From positions 1-48,189 of the IMG/VR virus record IMGVR_UViG_3300046804_001530: a stretch of 48,189 nt of DNA; one strand, 5' to 3'. Source of the DNA: a virus. Both the position numbers and the translations under genes were made by a program. The notes under the pieces were generated by a model. The model had not been told where the DNA came from. It was given only the letters and a program-made list of their open reading frames with translations, and searched no databases. Shown here piece after piece: positions 23,859-31,866 of the stretch. The first letter of the stretch is position 1; every line of letters starts with the position of its first letter.

Positions 23859-23918
23859 AAATATGTACCTGCCAAATTGGGGGTACAAAATAACTCGCTT
23901 AACAAGGAGATGATATAA

Positions 23919-24332
23919 ATGGTAATCTATACAGACCCATTCGCAACACTTAGTCAGGAATTTGATAAGTTGTTTGCAACACCAGGAATCAATAAGGTGG
24001 CTACTTATCCACCATATAACGTAATTCACTCACCAGAAAAGAACGAATGGTATCTTGAATTCGCTCTAGCAGGATTTGAAAAGGATGACGTTACAATCAC
24101 GACAGACAAGAACGTTTTGACTGTTGCTGGTGAAACAAAAGAAGATAAAGAACTACCAGAGGATATTCGTTATGTCTATAAGGGTATTGCTGGTCGTAAA
24201 TTCACTCGTTCTTTCACTCTGCCAGAATACGCTGAGGTCGCTAAGGCTGAACTGAAGCACGGTATTCTGACTATTGATTTAGTTATCAATGTTCCAGAGG
24301 AAAAGAAACCTAAGACTATTACTATTAAGTAA
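23919..24332 (+). CDS. Hsp20-family small heat-shock protein
   Basis: 137 aa. The alpha-crystallin domain spans about 30-125: YNVIHSPEKNEWYLEFALAGF, VLTVAGETKED and the A-x-x-x-n-GxL motif (ELKHGILTIDL), ending in a V-P-x-x-x-K-P tail with ITIK. It holds unfolding proteins without ATP. Phage Hsp20 copies, common in cyanophages, may protect virion assembly. It has its own promoter and a structured leader. Confidence 0.88.
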   Translation: MVIYTDPFATLSQEFDKLFATPGINKVATYPPYNVIHSPEKNEWYLEFALAGFEKDDVTITTDKNVLTVAGETKEDKELPEDIRYVYKGIAGRKFTRSFTLPEYAEVAKAELKHGILTIDLVINVPEEKKPKTITIK

Positions 24333-24374
24333 GTCGGAAGTCCTGGGCATGACTATAAACTGCCCTAACACTAT

Positions 24375-24382
24375 GGTATAAT
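24375..24382 (+). promoter_or_regulatory. Leaderless extended -10 for dps
   Basis: TGGTATAAT (-10 at 24377-24382), then AGGACA, then the ATG at 24389: exactly six bases. A hairpin (GGGCA/TGCCC, about 24345-24366) precedes it without a T-run. Confidence 0.55.
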
Positions 24383-24388
24383 AGGACA

Positions 24389-24832
24389 ATGGAACAATTA
24401 CTAGAACAAATAAGAAGCCTATTGGCTGACAATGTTACCCTTAAATTCAAGGCACATGGATATCACTGGAACGTTGAAGGCGATGACTTTAAACAATTTC
24501 ACGAATTCTTTGGAGAGATTTATGAAGACTATGATGGTGCTACAGATACCTATGCAGAATGGCTTCGTGCATTCCAAGTTTATTCTCCATATAGACTAAC
24601 AGACTTTTTTGATATGGCTTCTATTCCAGAGCCAGTAATTGTTGGAGACCCACAGCCAATGCTACAAGATTTGCTCCTATCTATTGAAAAGCATGTTGAA
24701 GACTTAGTTGTTGCCAGTGACAATGCTAATATGAATAAACAGTATGGCTTGGCAAACTTTTTTGCAGACCGTCAAACAATTTCACAAAAATTTCTTTGGC
24801 AGATTCGTGCCAGCATTGAGGTAGAAGACTAA
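24389..24832 (+). CDS. dps: Dps-like ferritin
   Basis: 147 aa. The ferritin-like four-helix pattern of Dps is clear: FKAHGYHWNVEGDDFKQFHE with H26 and H38, then D53 and E57 (TDTYAEWLRAF), the ferroxidase ligands. Dps shells store iron and shield DNA from peroxide. A phage copy may protect its DNA or the host during oxidative stress. It appears to be translated from a leaderless message. Confidence 0.85.
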   Translation: MEQLLEQIRSLLADNVTLKFKAHGYHWNVEGDDFKQFHEFFGEIYEDYDGATDTYAEWLRAFQVYSPYRLTDFFDMASIPEPVIVGDPQPMLQDLLLSIEKHVEDLVVASDNANMNKQYGLANFFADRQTISQKFLWQIRASIEVED

Positions 24833-25191
24833 TGCCATACTCAATCGGTGAACGTGGAACACATGGATGCTCTGGGTATCCTGTAGTTAAAACTGCAACT
24901 GGTGAAGTAATGGGATGCCACAAAACTGCTGGTGATGCTGGAAAACAATTGGCTGCTCTTCACATAAATGAACCAAATGCTAATAAGGGTGACAACAATG
25001 TAAACCCTTCATCAAGTATTGACCCAACCTATCCAGGAGTTGGAATCAAATATCCTACAAGCCTAACTGCTGCTCGTAGAAGTAAGGGTGTCATCCGTAA
25101 ACCAAAACGTAAAAAGGGTGGCGGAGATGGCAATGATGCATCTGGTGCATTCTCATCTGGTGGTCCTGGTGGAAGCATGGGGGTATCGTAA
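24832..25191 (+). CDS. Structural-type protein with CSGYPVVK domain
   Basis: 119 aa starting on the dps stop. Residues 1-46 (GTHGCSGYPVVKTATGEVMG, CHKTAGDAGKQLAAL) match a small domain often found at the start of actinophage head maturation proteins. The second half is disordered and Gly/Ser/Lys-rich. Probably a capsid-region protein, but the partner is not in view. Confidence 0.6.
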   Translation: MPYSIGERGTHGCSGYPVVKTATGEVMGCHKTAGDAGKQLAALHINEPNANKGDNNVNPSSSIDPTYPGVGIKYPTSLTAARRSKGVIRKPKRKKGGGDGNDASGAFSSGGPGGSMGVS

Positions 25192-25601
25192 TGGATAACG
25201 AATTAACTAAAGTTGCCACAGAAGATGAAATGTCTGAGTGGGAATCATTGTCAGAAAGACAAAAAGAAATGGCAGAAGATACTGCTGAAATCGCCATGGA
25301 GTTTGGAATGTTTAAACAAGATTCTGGTCCAGATGGTGCACATTATTTTGATGGAACTAAAAATCCATTTAAGGCAGAAGGCGTAAAGTGCTATAACTGC
25401 ATCTTCTTTAATGAAGAACAAAACCAATGCATAGTTGTAGAGGGCAAGATTGACCCTGAAGGACTTTGCAAATTATGGGTAATTCCAGAAGATGAACTAA
25501 CTGAAACTCCAGAACAGGAAACACAGGAAGATACTATGGAAACTGAAAAATCATTATGGGTTGGAATGTTTGACCCAAGAGGAGTGAAGAAAATTGGCTG
25601 A
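25191..25601 (+). CDS. Four-Cys metal-binding protein
   Basis: 136 aa. An acidic N-terminal helix is followed by CYNCIFFNEEQNQCIVVEG and GLCKLWVIP, a C-x2-C-x8-C-xn-C pattern like that of small high-potential Fe-S or zinc proteins that occur in phage head gene clusters. The end overlaps the next gene by 8 nt. Confidence 0.6.
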   Translation: MDNELTKVATEDEMSEWESLSERQKEMAEDTAEIAMEFGMFKQDSGPDGAHYFDGTKNPFKAEGVKCYNCIFFNEEQNQCIVVEGKIDPEGLCKLWVIPEDELTETPEQETQEDTMETEKSLWVGMFDPRGVKKIG

Positions 25602-26193
25602 TACATATAAACCAACAGCAGCAATGGCTGCAGCCGCTAGAAAAGCAATTAAATTTAAGGAAGATGGAAAGGCTACTGGTGCAGGAACTAACGTAGGCTG
25701 GACTCGTGCCCACCAACTTGCATCTGGAGAATCTCTTAGTCTTGATACGGTCAAACGTATGTACTCGTTTTTTTCCAGACACGAGGTAGATAAAAAGGGT
25801 AAGAACTGGGGAAGCCAATCAGACCCATCAAATGGCTATATCATGTGGTTGGCTTGGGGTGGTGACGCAGGTTTCTCTTGGAGTCGTGCAATCGTAAACA
25901 GAGAATCAGATAAAGCCCTGTTTGCTGATTTTGGTAAAGATTATTCCAGACATGAAACAATTATGTCTAAGGGTGCAGGTGTTGGAGATATGGTTACTTG
26001 GGGTTCTTCTGGTGGTAATGCCACAGGTAAGATTACCAGGATTATCACTAATGGCAAATATAATGTTCCCAATTCAGACTTTACAATAACAGGAACTCCA
26101 GAAGAGCCAGCAGCAGTTGTCAGGGTATATCAGGATGGCAAGCCAACAGATACACTTGTTGGACATAAATTATCTAGTTTAAGAAAGAAATAA
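25594..26193 (+). CDS. Two-domain protein with Tudor-like HVA1 C-terminus
   Basis: 199 aa starting at TTG 25594. The N-terminal part (AARKAIKFKEDGKATGAG, then GWTRAHQLASGESLSLDTV and WLAWGGDAGFSW) is a domain frequent in phage head-protease genes. The C-terminal part (GDMVTWGSSGGNATGKITRI, ending DTLVGHKLSSLRKK) matches the HVA1/DUF2945 Tudor-like domain. This mixture suggests a gene put together from capsid-region modules. Function unknown. Confidence 0.6.
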   Translation: MADTYKPTAAMAAAARKAIKFKEDGKATGAGTNVGWTRAHQLASGESLSLDTVKRMYSFFSRHEVDKKGKNWGSQSDPSNGYIMWLAWGGDAGFSWSRAIVNRESDKALFADFGKDYSRHETIMSKGAGVGDMVTWGSSGGNATGKITRIITNGKYNVPNSDFTITGTPEEPAAVVRVYQDGKPTDTLVGHKLSSLRKK

Positions 26194-26445
26194 ATGAGAG
26201 AGTTAATTCATTTTAGTGCAGTTTGGTGTCAACCATGCAAACAAATGCAGCCAGTGTTAGATAAGTTTCTTAGTGATAATCCTGACATTATTTATACTAA
26301 GTATGATGCTGACAAAGATGTAAGCGTTTTCCAGGAACATGCCATTACTGGCGTTCCAGCCTTTATAGCCATTGTAGATGGCAAGGAAGTTTTTCACAAG
26401 GGTATTCTCACAGAGGGCAAATTAGCCAATCTCCTTGACAAATAA
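26194..26445 (+). CDS. trx: Thioredoxin
   Basis: 83 aa, short for the family. It has the active site W11-C-Q-P-C15 (usual WCGPC), the Asp-rich KYDADKD strand and the cis-Pro loop GVPAF. It reduces disulfides and could serve a phage ribonucleotide reductase or Dps/oxidative stress network; no reductase gene is in this window. Starts right after the previous stop without a clear ribosome binding site. Confidence 0.88.
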   Translation: MRELIHFSAVWCQPCKQMQPVLDKFLSDNPDIIYTKYDADKDVSVFQEHAITGVPAFIAIVDGKEVFHKGILTEGKLANLLDK

Positions 26446-26463
26446 CCATTTTACCTGTAAAAT
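26435..26463 (+). promoter_or_regulatory. Leaderless promoter with consensus -35
   Basis: TTGACA (26435-26440), 17 bp, TAAAAT (26458-26463), then six bases (AGACAT) before the ATG at 26470. It overlaps the end of trx. Best example of the leaderless layout because the -35 is perfect. Confidence 0.7.
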
Positions 26464-26469
26464 AGACAT

Positions 26470-26682
26470 ATGAGAAAACTATTTAGAAGCAAATATGAGA
26501 ACGGCTACAATGCAGGTTGGGCAGAAGGATTTAAAGTGGGTAGCAAGAAAGCCATCAATGAACAGCGTAAGGTAATTATTGCTGTACTTCAAAAAGATAT
26601 AAGTAAAAATAAAGAGCATTATGCCCCAGGAGTTTTGGCTGGAATTAAACAGGCAATCGAGATAGTTAGGAAACACAGATGA
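26470..26682 (+). CDS. Small helical protein, paralogue of 34318-34560
   Basis: 70 aa. The region YENGYNAGWAEGFKVGSKKAI (21 or fewer residues) repeats a G-Y/W-x-x-G pattern also seen in the gene at 34318 (GYDKGWEHGYEAG). Both then have a helix with E-Q-x-x-x-I-I. Probably duplicated genes. Function unknown. Confidence 0.55.
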   Translation: MRKLFRSKYENGYNAGWAEGFKVGSKKAINEQRKVIIAVLQKDISKNKEHYAPGVLAGIKQAIEIVRKHR

Positions 26683-27029
26683 TTAAATCAGTTAAGGTTG
26701 GACCACAAAAGTTTGACGTTATTGAAAGAGAACAGGGTCAAGATGGTATGCTCAATGATGGAGCATATGGATATACTCTGGATGGAAAAAATCTAATCGT
26801 AATCGCATCTGGTCTTGGTAATGGCAAGCAACAGGTTACAATGCTACATGAAATTTTACATGCTATTCGTATGAACTATGATGGTATGCCAAGACCAAGT
26901 AAAGACGATGACTTTGAAGCATGGGAGCATTACTTTATTGCGATGTATGAAATCGGATTGCTGGCGGTACTTAAAGATAATCCTAAATTAGTAGAATGGC
27001 TAATCGGTGAGCAAACAACCAAGCGATAA
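26679..27029 (+). CDS. Zinc metallopeptidase-like protein (HExxH)
   Basis: 116 aa. TMLHEILHAIRM at about 56-67 is an HExxH zinc site followed by an acidic helix (DDFEAWEHYF) that could give the third ligand. This is a compact SprT/ImmA-like fold often found in phages. Substrate unknown. ATG overlaps the previous stop (ATGA). Confidence 0.62.
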   Translation: MIKSVKVGPQKFDVIEREQGQDGMLNDGAYGYTLDGKNLIVIASGLGNGKQQVTMLHEILHAIRMNYDGMPRPSKDDDFEAWEHYFIAMYEIGLLAVLKDNPKLVEWLIGEQTTKR

Positions 27030-27033
27030 AACT

Positions 27034-27183
27034 ATGGTAACACTATCACTAATAAGTTTTATTGTAACATTATTGGTAATTCTTTATATGGTTATTAGTG
27101 GTAATTTTAAATCAGAAAACTGTTGGGACAAATATCCTAACGATGAAGTTCAGGCAATATTAAACTGTGAAGGAAAAGAATAA
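27034..27183 (+). CDS. Small single-pass membrane protein
   Basis: 49 aa. MVTLSLISFIVTLLVILYMV is a membrane helix; the rest is polar and has two Cys (ENCWDKYP, ILNCEGKE) that might form a disulfide outside the membrane. Its stop overlaps the next ATG. Confidence 0.55.
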   Translation: MVTLSLISFIVTLLVILYMVISGNFKSENCWDKYPNDEVQAILNCEGKE

Positions 27184-27512
27184 TGCAAGAAGAAACAGAA
27201 GTAACTCTAGAAGTTATTGAAAAACTAATGGAGCAGTCACCATTTGAAAAGGCTGTGTCAAGTAAATACATTGAAGCAGAAAACCTACTGCTTCGTAAAC
27301 ACAAAGACTATGGACCAAAGAACATTTCTGGCAGTCCAGGAGGAGCAATTAATGGACTTAGGGTACGCATACATGACAAGTTGGCTCGCATTAACAATCT
27401 ATATGACTCTGGTGTCACCCCCCAGAATGAAAGTCTTAGGGATTCTTTTATCGATATGGCTAACTACGCAATTATTGCACTACTCGTTCTAGATGACGAG
27501 TGGGATAAATAG
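27183..27512 (+). CDS. Nmad1/DUF1599-like nucleotide-associated protein
   Basis: 109 aa, helical. LLLRKHKDYGPKNISG, GLRVRIHDKLARINNL and SLRDSFIDMANYAIIALLVL match the nucleotide-modification-associated domain 1 (DUF1599) that appears in phages beside base-modifying or nucleotide enzymes. It may act on nucleotides. Whether the phage DNA is modified cannot be judged from sequence alone. Confidence 0.68.
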   Translation: MQEETEVTLEVIEKLMEQSPFEKAVSSKYIEAENLLLRKHKDYGPKNISGSPGGAINGLRVRIHDKLARINNLYDSGVTPQNESLRDSFIDMANYAIIALLVLDDEWDK

Positions 27513-27514
27513 GG

Positions 27515-27520
27515 TATAAT
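27515..27520 (+). promoter_or_regulatory. Leaderless -10
   Basis: TATAAT, six bases (AGAAAT), ATG at 27527. No good -35. Overlaps the stop of the previous gene. Confidence 0.5.
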
Positions 27521-27526
27521 AGAAAT

Positions 27527-28063
27527 ATGAGCAATCCAACCGAATGGGACATTAAAGGCGGTAACTTCAATAAGCCTGTTAGTTTTCCAGAAACAATTGA
27601 TGGTCAACCAGACGAACCTGTCGTGACTAAGAAAAAGAAGTCTAAGCGTATTGACCCAGATGCACTACCAGTTCTTTATACTGCAGTAGCACTTGTATCT
27701 TTACTTATGGTGACATCATTTACCGTTTCTTTTAGCGGTATCTATGAAGTGTCTGCATGGACTGGATTGCCTATATTTTTACAATGGTTGCCAGCATTAT
27801 TTATTGATGCCGCCATTCTTGCATATACTATTTCACTTGTAGTCTTTAAGGCTCGTGGTGAATCTACATGGAGAACATTAGCAGGACTAACAGGCTTTGC
27901 TGCAATGTCAGTTATTGCTAACGTAGCACACACATTAAGTTTTTGGAATGGTTCCCTTGTAGATTATCGTGCATGGATTGGTGTAGCCATCACAGCACTT
28001 GCCCCTATCGCAGTGCTACTAGCATCCGAAGAAATTACACGACTAGCCTTTGAAAAGGAATAG
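27527..28063 (+). CDS. DUF2637-like membrane protein
   Basis: 178 aa with four predicted membrane helices after a basic segment (KKKKSKR, about 36-42). TSFTVSFSGIYEVSAWTGLP, PALFIDAAILAYTISLVVFK, NVAHTLSFW and APIAVLLASEEITRLAF follow the pattern of DUF2637, a family found on actinobacterial plasmids, conjugative elements and phages. Role unknown; possibly exclusion or DNA transfer. Confidence 0.7.
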   Translation: MSNPTEWDIKGGNFNKPVSFPETIDGQPDEPVVTKKKKSKRIDPDALPVLYTAVALVSLLMVTSFTVSFSGIYEVSAWTGLPIFLQWLPALFIDAAILAYTISLVVFKARGESTWRTLAGLTGFAAMSVIANVAHTLSFWNGSLVDYRAWIGVAITALAPIAVLLASEEITRLAFEKE

Positions 28064-28064
28064 A

Positions 28065-28376
28065 ATGATTAAAGCACCTGAAGATATTATAATTATCAAA
28101 TTAGATAAGAAGACATCGGAACCAGAACAAGCCAAGAGTGGTCTTCTAATTATCAAAAATGAAACAGACCAACCTAAAAATATTGGCACTGTATATGCTG
28201 TTGGCGAAGGAAGACTATTAAAAAATGGTGTTCGTGTGCCAATGGAAGTTAAGGTTGGAGATAAAATCATGTTCAATCCTAGCGGCACAATGAAGTTTAA
28301 GCATGAAGAAGAAGACTATCTATCTTTGTTTAGCATAAGTGTGTTGGCAATTCTTGAAGGAGAAGAAGATGAATAA
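28065..28376 (+). CDS. groES: GroES-like co-chaperonin
   Basis: 103 aa from ATG 28065. APEDIIIIKLDKK, SGLLIIKNE (with the mobile-loop position), GTVYAVGEG and VKVGDKIMFNP match GroES (cpn10). Phages such as T4 replace host GroES to fold a large capsid protein. No GroEL gene is seen, so it would work with the host chaperonin. Confidence 0.85.
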   Translation: MIKAPEDIIIIKLDKKTSEPEQAKSGLLIIKNETDQPKNIGTVYAVGEGRLLKNGVRVPMEVKVGDKIMFNPSGTMKFKHEEEDYLSLFSISVLAILEGEEDE

Positions 28377-29025
28377 AGTATTGCTAGTTGTTCCAACAAG
28401 GGGCAGACCAGAAAAATCAATTGAGTTCTACGAAGAATTTAAAAGAACATCAACTATCACAGATTTGGTATTCGGTCTGGATGATGATGATGTAGAGTAT
28501 CCTAGAATTGACGGGGTATTGTATGAAGTCAATCCTAGAGCCATGATGAATGGTACTCTTAATCTTATTGCTAATAAGTATGCAGATAAATACGAATATA
28601 TTGCTTTCATGGGTGATGACCACAGACCAAGAACTATTGGGTGGGACCAGAAGTTAGTTGATTCTATTGCTAATGTTAAAAATGGTATTGCTTATGGAAA
28701 TGATTTATTTCAGGGAGAGAATCTTCCAACTGCTGTATTGCTAAAATCAACCATTGTAAAAACATTAGGCTTTATGGCACCAACATCATTGAAACATCTT
28801 TATCTAGATAATTTCTGGAAGGATATGGGACAGGAATTAAATAGTCTAAGATACTTAGATGATGTAATTATTGAGCACATGCATTTTCTTATTGGTAAAT
28901 CCGAAGAAGATTCTGGATATGTAGAAGTAAATAGTTATGAAATTAGCAACCACGACAGGCTTGCCTATTTAGAGTATTGTCAATTTATGTTTGGCTTTCA
29001 TGCAGAAAGACTACGCCATAATTGA
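28369..29025 (+). CDS. Glycosyltransferase-like protein (GT-A fold)
   Basis: 218 aa from ATG 28369 with GGAG upstream. LLVVPTRGRPEKSIEFYEEF is the start of a GT-A Rossmann-type fold; GLDDDD (about 36) and FMGDDHRPR (about 79) supply the acidic metal-binding residues. First of five overlapping sugar genes. Acceptor and sugar unknown. Confidence 0.65.
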   Translation: MNKVLLVVPTRGRPEKSIEFYEEFKRTSTITDLVFGLDDDDVEYPRIDGVLYEVNPRAMMNGTLNLIANKYADKYEYIAFMGDDHRPRTIGWDQKLVDSIANVKNGIAYGNDLFQGENLPTAVLLKSTIVKTLGFMAPTSLKHLYLDNFWKDMGQELNSLRYLDDVIIEHMHFLIGKSEEDSGYVEVNSYEISNHDRLAYLEYCQFMFGFHAERLRHN

Positions 29026-29762
29026 AAAAGGTAATCTCTTATTGTTTATTTAATGACAACCCTGCCTATGGCATAGGGGCAATAAGAAATGCAATCTTGG
29101 CACAAATGTATATGCCAGATTGGGAATGTAGATTCTATTATCACAATGTAACTGATTTAACATTATCTGTTCTTAGAAGATTTGACAATGTTAATCTAAT
29201 TAATGTAAAACAAAAAACTGATATGTCTTTTACACTAACAAGGTTCTTGGCATTTGCAGACCCAGAAGTTGATGTAGCGATTGTTCGTGATGTGGATGCT
29301 AGAATTAGTGCCAGAGAAATTAAGGCTGTTGAGGAATGGTTGCAGTCAGACTTTGACTTTCACATTATGAAAGACCATCCTATTGGACATAGTTATGCCA
29401 TTAGTGCTGGTATGTTTGGAGTAAAAAACAAGGCACTAACTGTAATACAGGAACTGCTAGATGATTTCTTTAATTCCGTCAAGTATATGGCTATTATAGA
29501 CCCAGGTGTAGACCAAAAATTCTTAGCAGAAATGGTGTATCCTATTATTAGGGATAATGTTTTAATCCATAGTGAGCATTATGATGTAGAACTTTCTGGC
29601 AGAAGTGAGCAACGAAAATTTCCAACGGAAGACAGGTATCCTAAAAATCACATTGGTGCTGCACTAGATGAAAATGATAATTACAGATACGATTACGATA
29701 TAGAACAATCTGGTGGTAATAAATACCAATATGACTTTGATTTATTGGAGAAAAATGATTGA
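29022..29762 (+). CDS. Glycosyltransferase-like protein with DxD motif
   Basis: 246 aa, starting at TTG 29022 inside the previous stop. AYGIGAIRNAILAQMYMPDW, the DVDARIS motif near residue 90 and the HIMKDHPIGHSYAISAGM segment resemble GT families that work on cell-surface glycans. The C-terminus is Tyr/Asp-rich. Overlaps the methyltransferase gene. Confidence 0.6.
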   Translation: MKKVISYCLFNDNPAYGIGAIRNAILAQMYMPDWECRFYYHNVTDLTLSVLRRFDNVNLINVKQKTDMSFTLTRFLAFADPEVDVAIVRDVDARISAREIKAVEEWLQSDFDFHIMKDHPIGHSYAISAGMFGVKNKALTVIQELLDDFFNSVKYMAIIDPGVDQKFLAEMVYPIIRDNVLIHSEHYDVELSGRSEQRKFPTEDRYPKNHIGAALDENDNYRYDYDIEQSGGNKYQYDFDLLEKND

Positions 29763-30300
29763 ACGAGTTAGACCAGCATGGACAGACGAGGAACTTAAAA
29801 ACATCTATGACCATCAGTATGACCACACAACTTGGTGGGACCACATTGAAAGAATTGAGCACACCATTAGGATTGGCAATCTAGTTAAAAACTATGATAA
29901 CAAACTTAAAACTGTTGCTGATTTATCTGCTGGTGATGGAGCCATTGCCAATGGCATAGATATTCCAAATAAAATACTTGGAGATTTCTTTCCAGCATTT
30001 GAATATGTTGGCAAGATTGAAGATACTATCAAACAAATACCTAAAGTTGATTTATTTATATCCTCAGAAACACTGGAGCATGTTGACAATCCTTTAGAGA
30101 TGCTTAAGAGTATTAGGAAGAAGACCAGATGGCTACTGCTATCCACCCCAGAGAACAATTGGGGAGACCAGAACTTAGAACATTATTGGGCTTGGGATAA
30201 AGAAGGGGTACAAGAACTGCTAGAGAAAGCAGGATTTGAACCAGTATATTTTGAGAGTATCCCAATCTCTTATACACACCAGATATGGATTTGCAAATGA
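29755..30300 (+). CDS. SAM-dependent methyltransferase
   Basis: 181 aa from ATG 29755. Motif I is VADLSAGDGAIA (about 53-63), and SSETLEHVDNPLEML is the post-I/motif II region of class I methyltransferases of the UbiE/sugar type. It probably methylates a sugar or polysaccharide made by its neighbours rather than DNA, since no target-recognition domain is present. Ends on an ATGA overlap with the epimerase. Confidence 0.75.
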   Translation: MIERVRPAWTDEELKNIYDHQYDHTTWWDHIERIEHTIRIGNLVKNYDNKLKTVADLSAGDGAIANGIDIPNKILGDFFPAFEYVGKIEDTIKQIPKVDLFISSETLEHVDNPLEMLKSIRKKTRWLLLSTPENNWGDQNLEHYWAWDKEGVQELLEKAGFEPVYFESIPISYTHQIWICK

Positions 30301-31163
30301 AAATTTTAATTACAGGACACCGTGGCTTTGTTGGAAAATACTTTGTCAACAAATATAAAGACCATGACATCACAGGCGTAGATATCGCAGATGGAAATGA
30401 CGTTAGAGACTTCTTCAAAAACAATAGAGAGCATTATGATTTAGTTATTCATCTTGCTGCAATTGTTGGGGGTAGAGCAACAATCGAAGGCAATCCTCTA
30501 TCAGTAGCAACAGACTTAGCAATTGACTCAGATTTCTTTAACTGGGCATTAATAACAAGACCAGGAAGAATCGTATACTTTAGTTCTAGTGCTGCCTATC
30601 CAACTAAGTTCCAGGGAAATGAAGACTGGGTTCGCCTAGAAGAATCAATGATTGATTTGGATAATATTAGCAATCCTGATTTAACATATGGCTGGAGTAA
30701 ACTAACAGGAGAATACCTTGCCAAGTTTGTGCAAGAGGCTGGCATCCCTGTTCATATCTTTAGACCATTCTCTGGCTATGGAACAGACCAGTCGCTAGAC
30801 TATCCGTTCCCTAGTTACATTAAGAGGGCTAAGGACCGCATGGACCCATTTGAAATCTGGGGAGATGGAGAACAGACTAGGGACTTTATCCACATGTCCG
30901 ATGTCGTAGATGCTGTTGATGAAGCCATTAGACAGGATATCCAAGGACCAATAAATCTTGGATGGGGTCGTAGAACCACCTTCAATGAGTTAGCCAAAAT
31001 TGTTTGTGAAATTGAGGGGTATTCTCCAGAGTTCAAGCACCTTAAAGCAGCACCAGTAGGTGTGTTAAATCGTATCGCCAATCCAGCCAAGATGCTATCA
31101 TTCTATACTCCAAAAATTAGCCTTGAAGAAGGTATTGAAAGGGCTTTGAAGAACATTGTCTAA
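30297..31163 (+). CDS. NAD-dependent sugar epimerase/dehydratase (extended SDR)
   Basis: 288 aa from ATG 30297. The cofactor site G7-H-R-G10-F-V-G13, the LAAIVGG strand and the catalytic Y130-x3-K134 (TYGWSK) define an extended SDR close to GDP-fucose synthase or UDP-glucose epimerase. SRPFSGYG-like FRPFSGYGTD and DFIHMSDVVDA complete the family pattern. It would make an unusual nucleotide sugar for the flanking transferases. Confidence 0.85.
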   Translation: MKILITGHRGFVGKYFVNKYKDHDITGVDIADGNDVRDFFKNNREHYDLVIHLAAIVGGRATIEGNPLSVATDLAIDSDFFNWALITRPGRIVYFSSSAAYPTKFQGNEDWVRLEESMIDLDNISNPDLTYGWSKLTGEYLAKFVQEAGIPVHIFRPFSGYGTDQSLDYPFPSYIKRAKDRMDPFEIWGDGEQTRDFIHMSDVVDAVDEAIRQDIQGPINLGWGRRTTFNELAKIVCEIEGYSPEFKHLKAAPVGVLNRIANPAKMLSFYTPKISLEEGIERALKNIV

Positions 31164-31845
31164 GATAGGTCTAGTTATCCCATGGAGACCAACTCCAAGT
31201 AGATTAAAACCATTAGACATGGTGCTAAATTGGTATCAAACTAATTTACCAGACATTGAGGTGTTTTATAGCGACAGACCAGGACAATTCTGGCAAGCGG
31301 CAGCAAGTCGTAATGATGGGGTAAAAAGGGCACAGGAGGCTCACTGTGACGTTATTATTATCAATGACGCAGATACACTACCAGAAATTCAACCCTTGAT
31401 GGAAGCAATAGAAAATTGCCAAAAAGATGGCATGGTTCACAATCCATACAGGCTTTGCAGATATTATGACAAAGATGCAACAGAAAAAATACTAAATGGT
31501 ATTAGTGTTGATTTAGTTAGACATAGTAGAGAATTTAATGAAGCAAATGGCGGAATCTATGTCTGTACTCCAGAAGCATGGTGGTCTGTTGGCGGTATGG
31601 ATGAAAAGTTTATTCAATGGGGTGGAGAAGACTCAGCATTTGAATTGGCACATACAATTATTAAAGGTAATAAATTAATTAAACATGATGGCTGTATTCA
31701 TTGTTTAGAACATGACTATCAGATACATGATGATGGATTTGTATTTAATCATATTCGTAATATAGAACTATACTGGTTATATTATTCTGCATCTACGCCA
31801 GAACGAATGTTATCTTTGGTAAAACAGAAAACAATTAATGAATAA
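31156..31845 (+). CDS. Glycosyltransferase family 2-like protein
   Basis: 229 aa starting at TTG 31156. IGLVIPWRPTPSRLKPLDMV, the DxD-like INDADT near residue 68, and GGMDEKFIQWGGEDSAF near 145 match the galactosyltransferase-type GT-A enzymes (GT27/GT2). Last of the sugar operon. Confidence 0.75.
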   Translation: MSKIGLVIPWRPTPSRLKPLDMVLNWYQTNLPDIEVFYSDRPGQFWQAAASRNDGVKRAQEAHCDVIIINDADTLPEIQPLMEAIENCQKDGMVHNPYRLCRYYDKDATEKILNGISVDLVRHSREFNEANGGIYVCTPEAWWSVGGMDEKFIQWGGEDSAFELAHTIIKGNKLIKHDGCIHCLEHDYQIHDDGFVFNHIRNIELYWLYYSASTPERMLSLVKQKTINE

Positions 31846-31852
31846 TTAGAAT

Positions 31853-31860
31853 GGTATACT
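31853..31860 (+). promoter_or_regulatory. Leaderless extended -10
   Basis: TGGTATACT (-10 at 31855-31860), six bases (TATAAT), ATG at 31867. It lies directly after the sugar operon. Confidence 0.5.
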
Positions 31861-31866
31861 TATAAT

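Noticed and set aside
29755-30300. Methyltransferase as a DNA-modification enzyme
   Set aside because: No target-recognition domain or DPPY/PC motif, and it is embedded in a sugar operon.
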